DNA of 64,000 bases from Torreya grandis (Eukaryota > Streptophyta > Pinopsida > Cupressales > Taxaceae), in NCBI GenBank assembly GCA_037957365.1, contig JARHVA010005486.1, forward strand, positions 124,001-188,000, read 5' to 3'. This document shows positions 42,401 to 54,089 of this stretch, in pieces. The translations under genes and the position numbers were made by a program. The notes under the pieces were generated by a model. That model had not been told where the DNA came from, ran no database searches, and saw nothing but the letters and a program-made list of their open reading frames with translations. Positions within the stretch are counted from its first letter, which is position 1. Each line of letters starts with the position of its first letter.

Positions 42401-42900
42401 ACACCTCTTTGTACACTTAGTCATTAAAATTTAAAATACAGTTGACTTGTAACCCTTTGTTCATACTTCATATGATTGTTAAAAACATAATAATACACAA
42501 AGATGGTCATCATGGAGTATAAAACATAATCTAGTGGCTATCTCACCTTTTAACATTAATAAACCAACAATCATAGCTTAATTACCCTTCTCGGGTTATT
42601 TGTAGAGTAAATATGAATACATAGTCAACTTTGAACCTCAATATATTTGAATCTACATACTTTCAGATATTGAAATCTATATTTATAGATGTGACTTTGA
42701 GTCATATAAAAGTTTTATTTTAACACCATGAGTAAATTTTATATAGATCAAAAGATATGGCCCAAAACTAGACACTAGTCTTTCCTTTGTTAAATTCATA
42801 TATTTGAATTTAAACGGTCATAACTAAACCTCAAACACCATGCTATTATATTATGTCCTCACAACTTAGATCAAATATGAACCATCCATATTATTTAAAA
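39400..42900. other. Unassigned DNA, weak coding hints only
   Basis: At about 39790-40020 the + strand has phrases such as EENIVHVYLKPIPTLE and VKPLDFMGISQISLRPNIIT separated by stops, which may be an old coding remnant. 41400-42300 is C-rich on the + strand and may be the end of a minus-strand element. No LTR pair or domain was found, so nothing is called. Confidence 0.35.
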
Positions 42901-42929
42901 TTTAACTCATAGAACACCACTATCCAAAC

Positions 42930-43250
42930 ATTAAAATTTGATTAGTTGACCTCATCTCATTCAATCTTACATTCTTGACCACATATGCATCGTCGATCTC
43001 TTGTATGTAGCTCGGTCTTTACCTATGTTAAACATTGGACACCTTGAATTCATCTCATTCAATACGTACCATTGATATGTATATTTAATAACATCCACTC
43101 ACCATTGATCTTCTGAAGAATATTAGTCTTTACCTCTGCTCAATGTTAAACATCAAACACTTGTCCTCATCTCATTACTTCATGATACCTTGGAACAAAC
43201 ATGTTCCATTAATCTTTTTGTAAGGAGATTAATATTACCCGGTTTAAGCA
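42930..43250. repeat. Decayed tandem repeat, about 110-120 bp, three units
   Basis: Units start near 42932, 43026 and 43144 with ttaaaat/ttaaacatt/ttaaacatc, and share ctcatctcatt followed by attcaat or attactt, and gtctttacct. They have diverged strongly and differ in length. Confidence 0.5.
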
Positions 43251-43385
43251 TCAACCACTTTAAAAAATTTGAATTGATACACACCATTATCTTAGTTTTT
43301 ATGATTCCCATGAACCGTTGGATATTCATTTGGTCCTAATCTTTATCTCTTATAAAATTGACTAAGTATAGGAACCATTAAAAAT

Positions 43386-44000
43386 TGCCTAGAAGGCCAA
43401 ATTTGGACCTCAATAACATTTGATGCACTTAGATGCATGATCTAAAATTTGGACCATATGATCTCCTTACATAGGATAGTCCAACCACATATAAATATTC
43501 TCCTATAACCCTACTACATGTGATAAATAACACTATTAATCTGCTCACGTAGATTTTTATACCATAGAGCCAAATGTGTCAAAAAACTACATGAAAGGCC
43601 AACTTTAAACTTGTATATCTTTTATCACACTTCATCGTATGAACTAAAATTTAGCACATATCAACTAAGCACAAAAATGAAGAAATATATGTAATCAAAT
43701 TCTATTAACACCTTCATAGATGTGAAATATAATAGCATCAAAATTCCTACTCAAATTTTCTTGTGACATTGCAAATTTGGCTAAGTATGGGAAAATATTA
43801 TCAAACTTCCTAGGATCCCAACTTTTCACTCGCATATCTTATGTTGAAATTAATATCATGACCTAAAATTTATTGTATAGTAACTAGGCAAAAATTTGAT
43901 CACAACCATATAAACAAATCCCCTTAACTCATCCACATGTGGAAATGGTGACATCAACAAACTACCTACTCAGATTTTCTCCCACTAGGCCCAAAATGTC
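43386..44000. repeat. Decayed tandem repeat, about 200-220 bp, three units
   Basis: Three ordered anchors recur: aaggcca/aaggcca/ggatccca near 43393, 43594 and 43813; ctaaaattt at 43442, 43644 and 43863; and ctac-tca-attttc or its variant near 43544, 43747 and 43967. The spacing is about 202-220 bases. It lies downstream, on the minus strand, of the open frame at 44107-44477. Confidence 0.55.
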
Positions 44001-44106
44001 TAGATGAAAACAATGATCAACCAGATGAAATACACTCTTGAACACAAGAACTCAAATAATTATTAACTTTTCATAGGACCCATTTCACATGCTCAAATCA
44101 CCATAC

Positions 44107-44477
44107 TCATCCCTGAACATCTCTAACCATGCCAAAATTAAATGTCAACCAAGCCTCCTTCAAGCATACTAGGGCAAACACATTGCACATTGTGTCATTA
44201 TCACTTAGACTATCAAGGAACTTCATCCTCTCACTAGGACACCTCCATGAAATCACCATGAAATCATTTATAACTCTCCAAAAATATTTTCCTTTCTCAT
44301 TTATGTCAACACCCATCAATACACAACTCACCTTTCTTCTCTCTCTTCAATCATTCTCAGAATATGAACTTTCTCCCCATTTGACACACTGACAAAGTTG
44401 GCACCAAATAATCTTGAGGACTGAAAAAGACTACCAATAGGATAAAACCATCTTTGAAAGATATTATAAACTCCACC
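44107..44477 (-). CDS. Unbroken 123-codon frame of unknown function
   Basis: On the minus strand the frame stays open from 44477 to a TGA at 44107. The first Met in it is at 44347 region (ILRM) and a later Met opens the 74-residue part from 44331. Readable parts are FQRWFYPIGSLFQSSRLFGA, GEKVHILRMIEERRKVSCVL, GVDINEKGKYFWRVINDF and SDNDTMCNVFALVCLKEAWL. The composition (Lys/Glu/Trp/Cys balance) is protein-like. AAG-GTAAGG, a splice-donor-like sequence, occurs just upstream at about 44477-44485. No family was recognised; it may be an exon of a decayed gene or chance. It is notable because neighbouring frames are broken every few dozen codons. Confidence 0.35.
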
Positions 44478-44499
44478 TTACCTTGATTCTACCTTTTCT

Positions 44500-45560
44500 T
44501 GCCTTGATAACTTCCTCTTTATATATGCCAACATTCTTCTTCAACCAAGCACTGCAACCAATGAAGAAAGAACACACAAAACACTAAAATCTAATGGAAC
44601 TCACCAAGAAAAATTTGATAGGGACTCCCCCTAATATTTATGATCCATTTCATCACTTTATCATATTTATATCTCCATACACCATGAAGAATCACCACAT
44701 AGGCTTACTAGCCTTTTTTCTCAAACCACCTCAAGGACTACCAACAGAACTTCATGCCACTTCACCAAATATGAAACATTCTCTAATCCAACCTAATAAC
44801 TCTCCTTGAAATACTCATGCCTTTCTCTTTTGGATAAAATGAACAAAAATCACTCTTATTCTTACTAGACCTATCTAGTTTCCTTGTTACTTACCTAGAA
44901 CTTGTAGAACCCATAAATTTTAGTAGACATATCATCAAGACCTGAAACTTCATATCTAGACCACCCTCATATGCCCCCACAAACACACCAATTTTCATTA
45001 CCTATATCATACTCTGCAGCATAATTCCTTCACAAACCTTAAAATTTATGTGAAACATGATTTGACAACCCATTTGGCCCATTCAACCTATTAATAAGCC
45101 TCATACCTCAACTCATAAGGCAAACCACTTTTATAGCATAGCCCAAAACACTAGAAACTAAATAAAAAAAAGGTCAACAAACCTATTTTTTGTCAACACA
45201 CGCCTCTAAAAATTCTTTCACACTTGGAGACACCCATCACACATTTATGGACCAAATTTTGAGCTTCCACACTTTTGGGAATTGATACATCCTATAACCC
45301 ATTTTAGGCTTGCTTTCCTTTAAGCCAAAATTGAAAAGATTGAGAGTACTAAAAAATATCCAATTTGACTTCAACATACCTTTAGCCATAAAAAAATTTG
45401 AAGAACATAAAAAATAAGTGTACAAAACTTTTCGAGCACAAAAATCTTCTTGACATTTCATCAATCTCATTATGCCACATGAAAACACCCATTCTAACCA
45501 TGTACTATAGCTCTTTCATAAACCTCTGGAGAAAGCTCATGAACTTGTTACTCCCCTTTA
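44500..45560. other. No gene supported
   Basis: Frames at 44594-44806 (+) and 45237-45488 (-) have no recognised motif. The minus strand may carry more of the decayed reading that continues from 45560, with stops every 20-40 codons. Confidence 0.4.
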
Positions 45561-45982
45561 ATTAATGACCTTCTAAGATCAACATAAGTCTTTATACAGA
45601 TTGGCATTATGATCTTGAGTACACAAATTTACTTCTCCATAAGAAAGGTGTCTCCTAAAATGCTTAGGCAAAGACACCCTACTTCACAATGTCCTAGAAC
45701 AATGTGAAACTATGAGTTGCCCATAAATCCTCATATTCCTTCTCTTCCTTGGTCATCTGATGCTTATAGTTATTTTTCTTCTTCTTAGGCTTAGGAGAAA
45801 AACATGCTCACCACTACAACATGTTCCTTCTCTTTTATGATTGTATTGATAATACATGGATACAACATAGATTCATGACATACCTTTTCATCTATAGAAT
45901 CTTCCTTATAGCTTGGAATCTTATTACTGGGTACTAATAATTATTGTTCTTTAAATGATACTTGCTTAGCAATAACAATATG
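45560..45982 (-). pseudogene. Left half of a minus-strand frame interrupted by the Tat element
   Basis: Read leftwards from the insertion point the minus strand gives HIVIAKQVSFKEQ, one stop, LLVPSNKIPSYKEDSIDEKV, CHESMLYPCIINTIIKEKEH, VVVVSMFFS, then after a frameshift PKPKKKKNNYKHQMTKEEKE and YEDLWATHSFTLF. Removing the 17.8-kb insertion and one copy of the target duplication joins this frame to the reading at 63742-64000. The Lys-rich PKPKKKK stretch could be a nuclear localisation signal. Family unknown. Confidence 0.45.
45978..45982 (+). repeat. Target site duplication, left copy
   Basis: ATATG directly before the TG of the left LTR; identical to 63742-63746. Confidence 0.85.
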
Positions 45983-47480
45983 TGTAGACACAAAAATTAC
46001 AACCCACACATATGTGTAACCCCTGTGTTGAAAACCCCCTAAACCCATTTTAATAATAATAATTAATCTCCCTAACCCATACTTTTACCCCTCACACATT
46101 TAATTAATTTAAAATAATTGATTAAGTTAATTGAAAACTCCTATTGCCACCTTACTAGGCCACCTCGCTCTATGACTAATTCTCCCTTAAAGAGTCACCT
46201 CAAGACCTCGTCCCCTCATCCTAAGTACCAAAGACTTATTCCTCCTAAACTAAATTCCTAGACAACTACTTCCTGCTTAACATATATATTTACCATTTTA
46301 TAATGGGTGTCACATTTAGCATTCACAACAACAAAAAAAAAGCTAATGATAAAAAGGTTTACCTATTCTAGGGTCGTTGATGTTAGTCAACCCACAGTCG
46401 ACATTAGTAGGTTACCTACCAATGTAGTAGGATCATTGATGTTGGTAATATAATCCAAACTCCAACCTCTAGTTTAGGTTAGAACAAATTAAGAAAATTA
46501 ATTCTTACTCTCATTCAAGCTCTTAGCATTCTATTTTTCAACATCCAGACCTATAATCACTCTACATAAGTCAATCACCATCAACAATTGAGCTTTTGAT
46601 GACCAATAGCATCGACTTTTTCTCGTTGTATAGGAATTTAGGTTCAGACTCTCAGATAGAAACCATCAACCTGACTCTTATCATTTAGTGAACACCACAA
46701 CTAAGTATATCACTAATACTATAGGTCATTTAAATATTTATTCTTCTATTTTTTATATCTACCCTAAATTGCTTATGCACTTTTGACTATACCCCCATGA
46801 GGGAGTTACAAAGCTTATTTTCTTTTTTCCCCTTACATGCATATAAACCTCTAACCAAACTTAACCAAGATATAAAGTCCTTGTCATAACTCTCTCAACC
46901 TCTCTAACCTGATCCAAACCATTTCCCAAACCTAAAAAATCTCTGTGCAACTTCTTGAATAATTATTTCCCCTACCAACATTGGTCACCTCACTACCGAT
47001 CTCGATAGCCTAACTAACATTGGTCATATACCTACCTATATCAATGACTATTAATTTCCTAAACTCTTCAAAACCTACCCATATAACTTCTGAAATGCCA
47101 ACAAAACACCTCACCTACACCCTGTCACTCTCTACTATGAACAGGTTTTTTAAAATGGTAATTTTATCTCTTTTACTCTCTATTTACCTCTATTTCAATT
47201 ATTTATTATCATTTTACCTCTAAAAAGTGGACTATCATCTCTAGGGAAGTTTCACACTTCCTAGAACAAGTGCGTAGCTTGGTAGTCCACTCATTTATCT
47301 ACTAACAAACATCTTGTGGTAGTGATTTCTTATTTTTAGGTAGTCCTCCCCAGCCAAAGAGGAGTGCTCATAACATTTGGATATGGCATGAAAACCAAAT
47401 CAGGGTTCATTCTCATCCCCTATCCCCATCCTTCTCTCTATTTTTCTCTAGATTTAAAATATACAAAATTTAATCAAATA
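45983..47480 (+). repeat. Tat-type element 5' LTR
   Basis: It runs from TGTAGACACAAAAATTAC to AATTTAATCAAATA and matches 62215-63741 throughout. The last bases are TA instead of CA. It contains two ATCGGT/GTTGATG motif clusters (46371-46448 and 46973-47051) that are also in the right LTR. Confidence 0.93.
46839..46848 (+). promoter_or_regulatory. LTR TATA box
   Basis: GCATATAAAC lies in the second half of the LTR, as an LTR promoter should. The right LTR has GCATACCAAA at the same place (63079-63088), so only the left copy keeps the box. Confidence 0.5.
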
Positions 47481-47485
47481 TTTTT

Positions 47486-47503
47486 AGCATGCCTGGTGGG
47501 ACC
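47486..47503 (+). other. Tat-type primer-site-like motif
   Basis: AGCATGCCTGGTGGGACC, five bases after the LTR end, resembles the GGCGCGCC-AGGT-type sites next to the 5' LTR of other Tat-clade elements and the motif of the LARD-like element at 23079-23096. The first T of TGG appears changed to A. The tRNA is not assigned. Confidence 0.6.
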
Positions 47504-48880
47504 TTGGAGTTTTCCTTGGGTTTATTTTTTTTTTTAAGCATTCATATAGGTGAATTATAGTGAAATTTCATTTCTTTCACTTCTTCCTCCTCTTTTCTCT
47601 TAAAAATGGAAAAGTCAATATTTTATTTCTCTTTTTAAATGGCATTAAAACTAAAATCTTCTTTCTTTTTTCCTTGCTTCTAAAAACAATTTGTCATTTT
47701 CTTTGACAAAAAAAAAAGAAAACCCCTTCTTTACTTCCTCTTGCATGCACATTAGGATAGTGAAATTCATACTCTATTCCTATTTCCTCTCTATTTTCAT
47801 TCGAATCTCAACATTTCAAGATTTGGGTTTAAAATTTACTACATTTTTAGAATTTACTTATTGCATATTAACTCACCTAGTTAATTACAAGCATTTTGAA
47901 TAAATCATAGTACACCTATGTCACACAACCAAATCACATTCACATAAAAAAGAATCAAAACTCACTTGAGAAAAGGCCCATTAGGATTTCATCACCTGGT
48001 GGATCACCTTACCCTACCCTACTATCCTACTTGGATTTCACCACCAAGGGGAGAACCCACTCTGTTCTTTGGCGCAGTATAATCTCTAGATAGAAAGTAT
48101 ATTTTGGCTAAGTGGCTTGGCTCAGCTCTAAGTTCACGAAGTGTAGAGAGCAAGCTCCTATAACAAGCCATGCACTTGTTCTAACATAGATTCCATTTTG
48201 AGCACCAAAACAAATTTGAAACCATCTCTAGATTTCTTTTTAATACCTTTGATAACCAAATTCTCTTCTCACTATCTAATTAAGGCATAAGCCAACATGA
48301 TACTAAAATTAATCTCTATAACTTAATATTTACTAGCTACATGTTCTTTTTCTCCTTTTCCATTTCCTTCTATTTTTTTGAGTTGATAAGGATGCTTTTC
48401 TATTGATCCACAAAATCAATACTATTTCTAAAGCTCAGATTGTATAACTTGTTATCTCAGGTTTTCTGAGTGTCATTTCTCCTTACATAGGACTTTTACA
48501 TCCAATATTTTACCTATTTTCTGCCTCTAATTTCCTAAAACATCAAATTTTTATTTCTAAGATTTCATAGTGATTTACATTAGTTAACACTACCGGTATC
48601 GATAGAATTTACCTATCGACATCGATTGTTTGACCAATGTCAATGATCTTTTCCTACCGATATCGGTCATCCCTATCGATGTCGATGACTGTGTAGTTTT
48701 GTTTGCTCAAAATAGCAAGCCAAAATAACTTATTTCACTACATTCAAAAATGGTTTTTATTTATTCTATTTCAAATATAGAGTATTAAGACTATTTAAAC
48801 CACCTCTTGCATGGTATTGACATGAGCTCAATCTAAAATTCTTACAATTATGCAAGTTGGCAACCACTTCCACCTTCCCT
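47504..48880 (+). other. Tat-type leader with motif cluster
   Basis: No gene was recognised; the frame at 47691-47900 looks accidental. At 48589-48690 a cluster of ATCGAT-type motifs carries eight CpG in about 100 bases, far more than nearby DNA. Confidence 0.5.
48589..48690. repeat. ATCGAT/ATCGGT motif cluster in the leader
   Basis: Five related units of about 15-20 bases: ACCGGTATCGATAG, CCTATCGACATCGATTG, ACCAATGTCAATGATC, ACCGATATCGGTCATC and CCTATCGATGTCGATGACT. Similar clusters occur in both LTRs and the 3' region of the same element. Confidence 0.7.
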
Positions 48881-48889
48881 TATTACTTC

Positions 48890-50730
48890 TGATTCTATTA
48901 TGGAGCATACTTTAGATACAAAGCATACTCTCGGCTTTAACCAAATCCCCATTGTGCCTAAGGGAGATCAATATTTTACTAAATTTCTTGATCACAATGT
49001 GGCAATCCTTTAGCATTACCTTGTTATGAGCTGAACCCATAATTCTATGGGTGACCCAATCTATGGTATGCCAAACTCTTTGATGGAGACAACTTTAGTT
49101 TTAGTTGCATCCACTATTTTTCCCATGGTTACCCAAACCACCACTTCAATAAGTAACCCAACTATAAATAATGACCAACATGTGGCATCTCTAACCACCT
49201 AATCTCACCTAAACACTAGAGTAACTTCCCTTTTATTCACAACCACAATTGGTTCAGCCAAGTCACACCCCATTCCATAATTTAGTGGCACCTATTCCAT
49301 CCACCATCATGCCTATAATTCCTCAAGTTATGAATCAACCTTTATCTAGTCTAACCATGCTAAGAATTCAACCTACAGTAATAACAACCAACCAAGGCAT
49401 AGTTTCCAACCCAATGGGACAAGTTCTTTTTCTTCCCACACGTTAGCCTATGACTCATTATCCTTATGTTTCCCTGACACAACCTCAACAAGCTATGTCA
49501 TACACTCCCTCTACTTCCTATCAGCTTCCCTATAACTTATGAGCAATCCCCCAAACTAATCCCCCTCCAGACCTCATTAAGATGCTAATGGACAAGATGT
49601 CTAGTTTAGAGACATCCATTTCTAGTTCAAAGAATGTACTATCCTATGATTAGATATGAAATGATCTAATCAACCATTTTGTGCTTATTCTCCCTAAATT
49701 ATCCCTAAATTTACTCATTTTTAGAGTAAAGAGGACCCACAATAGCACTTGTGAGCATTTATACATGTTTGCTATTTAATAGGACATGATGATGCATTAC
49801 TACTTCACACTTTCCCTATGTATCTTTTAGGTGTTGCCTTGGATTGGTATAAATCTATTCCTTAACACTCTCTTTTCTCATTTACCCAACTTCCAAAAAT
49901 ATTCCTAGACCATTTCTCTATTAACATTTCTAATAAATTTTCTATAATAGACCTATATTCTATCAAACAATTTGATGACAAGTCTATTGTTGATTATGTC
50001 ACTTATTGGAGAAGTTTGATCAATAAACTCTCCTTATCTTTACCCCAACTAGAGCTTATTAAGATTTTCTCAAGGGCATGTGTTAAGAACATCTCATTGA
50101 TACTTTGAGTACAAGCTTTACACATATTTAATGAAGCTTTTACAATGGCATGGAAACTCAAGGTTCATGATATTGATGAAGGCAAAGTCAAGTTGCATAG
50201 TAAGAATCTTAATATTAAGACAAATGATTCCTTTAATGTGGTGGTCATTAAGTCAGCCTCTTCCACAACTACAAACCAATTAAATACTTTGACTTCTCAA
50301 AATTTGATAAAGCAATTCTAATAACGGTATGAACAAAGATAATACACTCCCATTGAGGAGTCATATACATCCATTTTGGGGAAAATATTATAGAAAGGTG
50401 TCATAACCCTTCCTCAGATTAAACCTCCTAAATGGTTAAATCTTTTCCATCCTATCCCAACCTAGTACAAAGAAGATGAGTTTTGTGGTTGCCATCAAGT
50501 TAAAGGTCACAACTCTAATAATTACAAGATACTCAAGAATATTTTTCAAGATATGCTTGATAGAGGTGAGCTCATCTTAGATAATCCTAATGCACCTCCC
50601 AATCAAAGTATGGATGTGTTTAATCACCCTTTTCCCAACCATTCACCAAATCAAAATATTTTCTAGTCCATAAATAATTTAGGGAATCATAATATCCATA
50701 TAGTTAATATGGTCTATCCTTTATCTTTAG
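48890..50730 (+). pseudogene. Tat-type gag
   Basis: The capsid-like domain is clear at about 49760-50220: AFIHVCYLIGHDDALLLHTF, GVALDWYKSIP, FTQLPKIFLDHFSINISNKF, LYSIKQFDDKSIVDYVTYWR and LINKLSLSLPQLELIKIFSR. These are the standard Tat-clade gag phrases. Downstream at about 50440-50560 is PPKWLNLF and FCGCHQVKGHNSNNYKILKN, the C-x2-H... zinc-binding module typical of this clade, with its last cysteine replaced by Tyr. Frames shift several times; stops are frequent in the N-terminal third. Gag would form particles around the element RNA. Confidence 0.88.
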
Positions 50731-50739
50731 TTCAACTGG

Positions 50740-52125
50740 CCCCTCAACAGGAGACACCTATTTCATCAACTCCTCCAGATTAAGTGGCACCTATTTTGCC
50801 CATTCTTCCTCCTCAATTAGAATAACCTATTTCACCCATTCCACCCCCTTTAGGGTAAGAGCCTCCTTTAACACTCCTTTTTCCACTTGAGGAGCCTATA
50901 ATCCCAATTTTATTTGCACCAATATTACCTATCTTCTTACTACTTGAAGACCACACTCTACTAGTTCCTCAACCACATGTTGAAAGGAACATCATTCATA
51001 CATTATACCCTCTTAAGGAACCTTCTTCCCCTACTGCTCCTCCACCTATAGAGAGTGATATCCCACCCACTTCACCTTTACACCTAGAAGAGTCCACATC
51101 ATTTACATCCATAATAGATGAGAGACCTATTTTACCTACTCTAATTTCACCACTCTTACCTCTTCTTTTACCTATGGAGGATCATACTTTACTTGTGCCT
51201 CACCCACATGTTGAGGGAGCCATAATACCTATGCTTTACCCTCTTGAGGAACCTACTTCTCCTACCTCCCCTCCACATGTGGTAGATCAAATCTCTTCTT
51301 CCATCTTTGTCGAAGAAGACCCCATTGTGGTTCTTTCTTGTCTTTGGCCCAAAGTAGTAGAAACTAATATTTTTTCTCTTTCCAAAAAATCACAGCTTTC
51401 TAAAAATTCAATCTTAAGGCCTACATCAACTTTGTCAAAACCCTTCTCATGTTTGGTAAAAATTCTAAAATTTCTTAACTCCATGAAACTTTACCATGCA
51501 GAATTTTGGGACTAGCTTAAAATTCCATATCTAACACAATGAATGTCAACCTTTACTGCCAATCCTCTTACTAAACTTTACCCTAAGTTCTTGTACAAAT
51601 CTAGAATTTCTTCACCAAAATCACTGGAAGTTCAGCCATCTATGTCAGAACCCTCATCCTCATAGGAATTTGTTACATTAAAGTAGATTAGGCCTTTAGG
51701 TGTATGCCCCATTTCTAATTTAATTCATCCATAGGTGAAATTATATTTGACTCCTCAATGACAAATTGGAGTTTCTCACCCTAAAACATAGAATAATGTT
51801 AAGCCTTCTAGACCTCACCAATCTCTTTTTCAACCCTCAACTTTACAGTCCATTTTGGGGTCACATCCTTCTACTTTAGTTGGAATATCATCTAACCAAT
51901 CCAAAAAAAAAGGTTAAGCTACCCCAACTCCTACCTTTGCCATCTAATATACCTCTCACATTTGACACTAAGAAAGTGATAGCAAAACATGTAACTCCAT
52001 CATCTCTAAACAAGACACCACATAAAATTACCTTTCTAACATCAAAATAGAAGGTGTCCACTCATATTAGTAAAATAAGCATGAGCCCACTTGCAAGCTC
52101 CCAAATCTTTTTATTACGTTAGTTA
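50740..52125 (+). pseudogene. Pro/Leu-rich linker between gag and protease
   Basis: A low-complexity stretch rich in Pro, Leu, Ser and Glu (for example LPPQLE, FPLEEPIIPILFAPILP) with a 231-bp in-frame duplication. The frame at 51174-51512 is open. Beyond it the DNA remains Pro/Ser-rich with stops (KSRISSPKSLEVQPSMSEPS near 51600). Such variable linkers separate gag and protease in Tat-type polyproteins; no enzymatic domain is present. Confidence 0.65.
50919..51380 (+). repeat. 231-bp in-frame tandem duplication
   Basis: Units 50919-51149 and 51150-51380 are 231 bases (77 codons) apart. They encode EDHTLLVPQPHVERNIIHTL and EDHTLLVPHPHVEGAIIPML, then LYPLKEPSSPTAPP and LYPLEEPTSPTSPP. The frame is kept, so the duplication probably arose while the gene was under constraint. 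Confidence 0.85.
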
Positions 52126-52464
52126 TTGCAATATTCAGTAATATATATTCCTCCCATTAAGCCTTATAGTCATATTATAATGAAGCCATCTTGTTTTGAT
52201 GATACACAATTTTGTTTATATCATCATTCACCTAGACATGATACTGAGAATTGTAAATCCCTCACAGTGGTTATTCAACAACACTTTGATGTTGACACCC
52301 TTTTTGATGACACTACCATTAACCTTCATGTTATTCCACCTTTGGAATCTATAATGACTCCTACTATTCCACCAAAATTCAAACCTAAAGATGTTATTGT
52401 CACCCCTTTCCCACCTCCTTCACCAACTTTTCAAATCAATACAATTAATGCAACCACACAGTAA
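52126..52464 (+). pseudogene. Second zinc-binding module of the Tat-type polyprotein
   Basis: An open piece of 112 codons. FDDTQFCLYHHSPRHDTENC and KSLTVVIQQHFD form a C-x3-H... H-x3-C module related to the one at the gag end, as seen near the protease of Tat-clade elements. Pro-rich sequence follows (PTIPPKFKPKDVIVTPFPPP). Confidence 0.75.
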
Positions 52465-52489
52465 AAAAACCAGAAGGATAAAGCTAAGG

Positions 52490-53330
52490 AAAAGGTCACT
52501 ATACCTTGGACCCATCCCTTCACCAAAGATATTCCCCTACTAATCCTAAGATTTCCAATCTTGGGTGTTCCTAAAGCAACATCTTCAGACGTTATTCAAA
52601 GCTTAATGGTGAAACAACTTCACCAAACTCCTGTGAAGATGTCTTTGTATGAGTTAATCCAAAGCTCATCACAACATATTCAATATTTGACTAGTGCTTT
52701 GGAAGCAATCGAGGTATAATCAGATGATCCCCAACCTCTTGCATCTTTTGTTAGCTCTCTTAATTCCATCTCCGTGATTTCTTTTAGTAATTCAAAAATT
52801 CCACTTCAACATCTTAAAGATCAGGATTCTACCCTTTTCATTACCGCATATATTGATCAAACTAATATTGAGAGATATTTGACTGATGGGGGAGTTAGTA
52901 TTAATATTATTTCCACCCCTCCCTACAAATAACTAGCTCTTCTCAACAATTGCATGTCTCAAATTGATGTGGTTCTCCATTCCTTTAATGACACTCAACT
53001 ACTACGATGGGCACTATTGTCTTACATATTAATGTAGGTCCTCACATAATTATTGATCTCTTCTATGTTGTAGAAGGAAAGTTCCAATATAAAATACTAC
53101 TTGGATGACCTTGGATATGTGTTATGGCATTTGTACCCTTGACTTTGCACCATTGTGTCAAGTTTGAGGATGATGGACAAGTACATGTTATACCTATTGA
53201 CCCACCTCCATTTAAAACATGTAATATGACCTATAGTCCCAATTATGTTCTCATCCCATTAAAAACATCATCCTCCTCATATGATGCTTCTAAAGCTTCC
53301 ACAAGTTTAACTCCTACAGTTACATAGATA
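52490..53330 (+). pseudogene. Tat-type aspartic protease
   Basis: The domain shows SKIPLQHLKDQDSTLFITAY and IDQTNIERYLTDGGVSINII, where the active-site Asp is kept in T-D-G-G. After frameshifts come VVLHSFNDTQLLR, HIIIDLFYVVEGKFQYKILL and the G-stop-PWICVMAFVP equivalent of LLGRPWIH, then LHHCVKFEDDGQVHVIPIDP, the usual C-terminal strand. It would have cut the polyprotein. Confidence 0.85.
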
Positions 53331-53580
53331 TCAAAAACATAAATTCTTGATAAAGATCCCATGGAGGAGACCTTTCAACGTTTGTCACTTGGTGAATATC
53401 ATTTATTGACACTCAACATGTTTTATACTCCACAAGAATATGGAAGGCTTCACATACACCCAAATTATGAGCCTCGTATTAGGATGGTCATCCCTTATGC
53501 CGCCCAACCTTTGAACCAATTTTAGATATGGGGGAATTGATCAAACTCCTATTGCCAATAATCCATCTTCTTTGCCACAA

Positions 53581-54089
53581 CTATTTACCTATGATTTCTC
53601 TTTCATGATTAACCCTATATTTGCTCACACCTATTGATTTAGGTATACTTAGAAAGGATTTGGTTTGGGTCATTACAAATAAGGTGTCTATATGCCTATT
53701 GAATATCCTACTACCAACATCTTTGAAAATGCCAAAAAGAGGCATGGTATGGGATATGATGAACCAAACAAGCTCACCAAAACCTCCCATGAACCAATTA
53801 TCAAAGAACCAGTCTCTCCTTCTCCACCTTCTTCTCCACCATCACCTACCAAATCAGAGGTATCTATACCTCCTAATTTTTTTTCAATAAATGTCATCCA
53901 TTTGGGACCTCTCACCTATCATCAAGGTAAGGAAATAAGGTCCCTTCCTCTCATTCATCTTGAAATAATTGATGAAAGATTATCCCACTATCAACACTAT
54001 CCAACGTCAGGATGATGATGAAATTATCACTTAAATGGGTGTGGATGATTCTTATATCTAATGATCTCTCCCATCTAAAACCTAAGCTG
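53581..54089 (+). pseudogene. Spacer with G-patch-like motif, then Pro-rich tract
   Basis: One frame reads GFGLGHYK, a stop, GVYMPIEYPTTNIFENAKKR (53652-53750), with the glycine pattern of a G-patch. The frame 53692-54012 is open and continues into HGMGYDEPNK and a Pro/Ser-rich run (SPSPPSSPPSPTKSEVSIPP). The G-patch assignment is by glycine spacing only. Confidence 0.5.
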
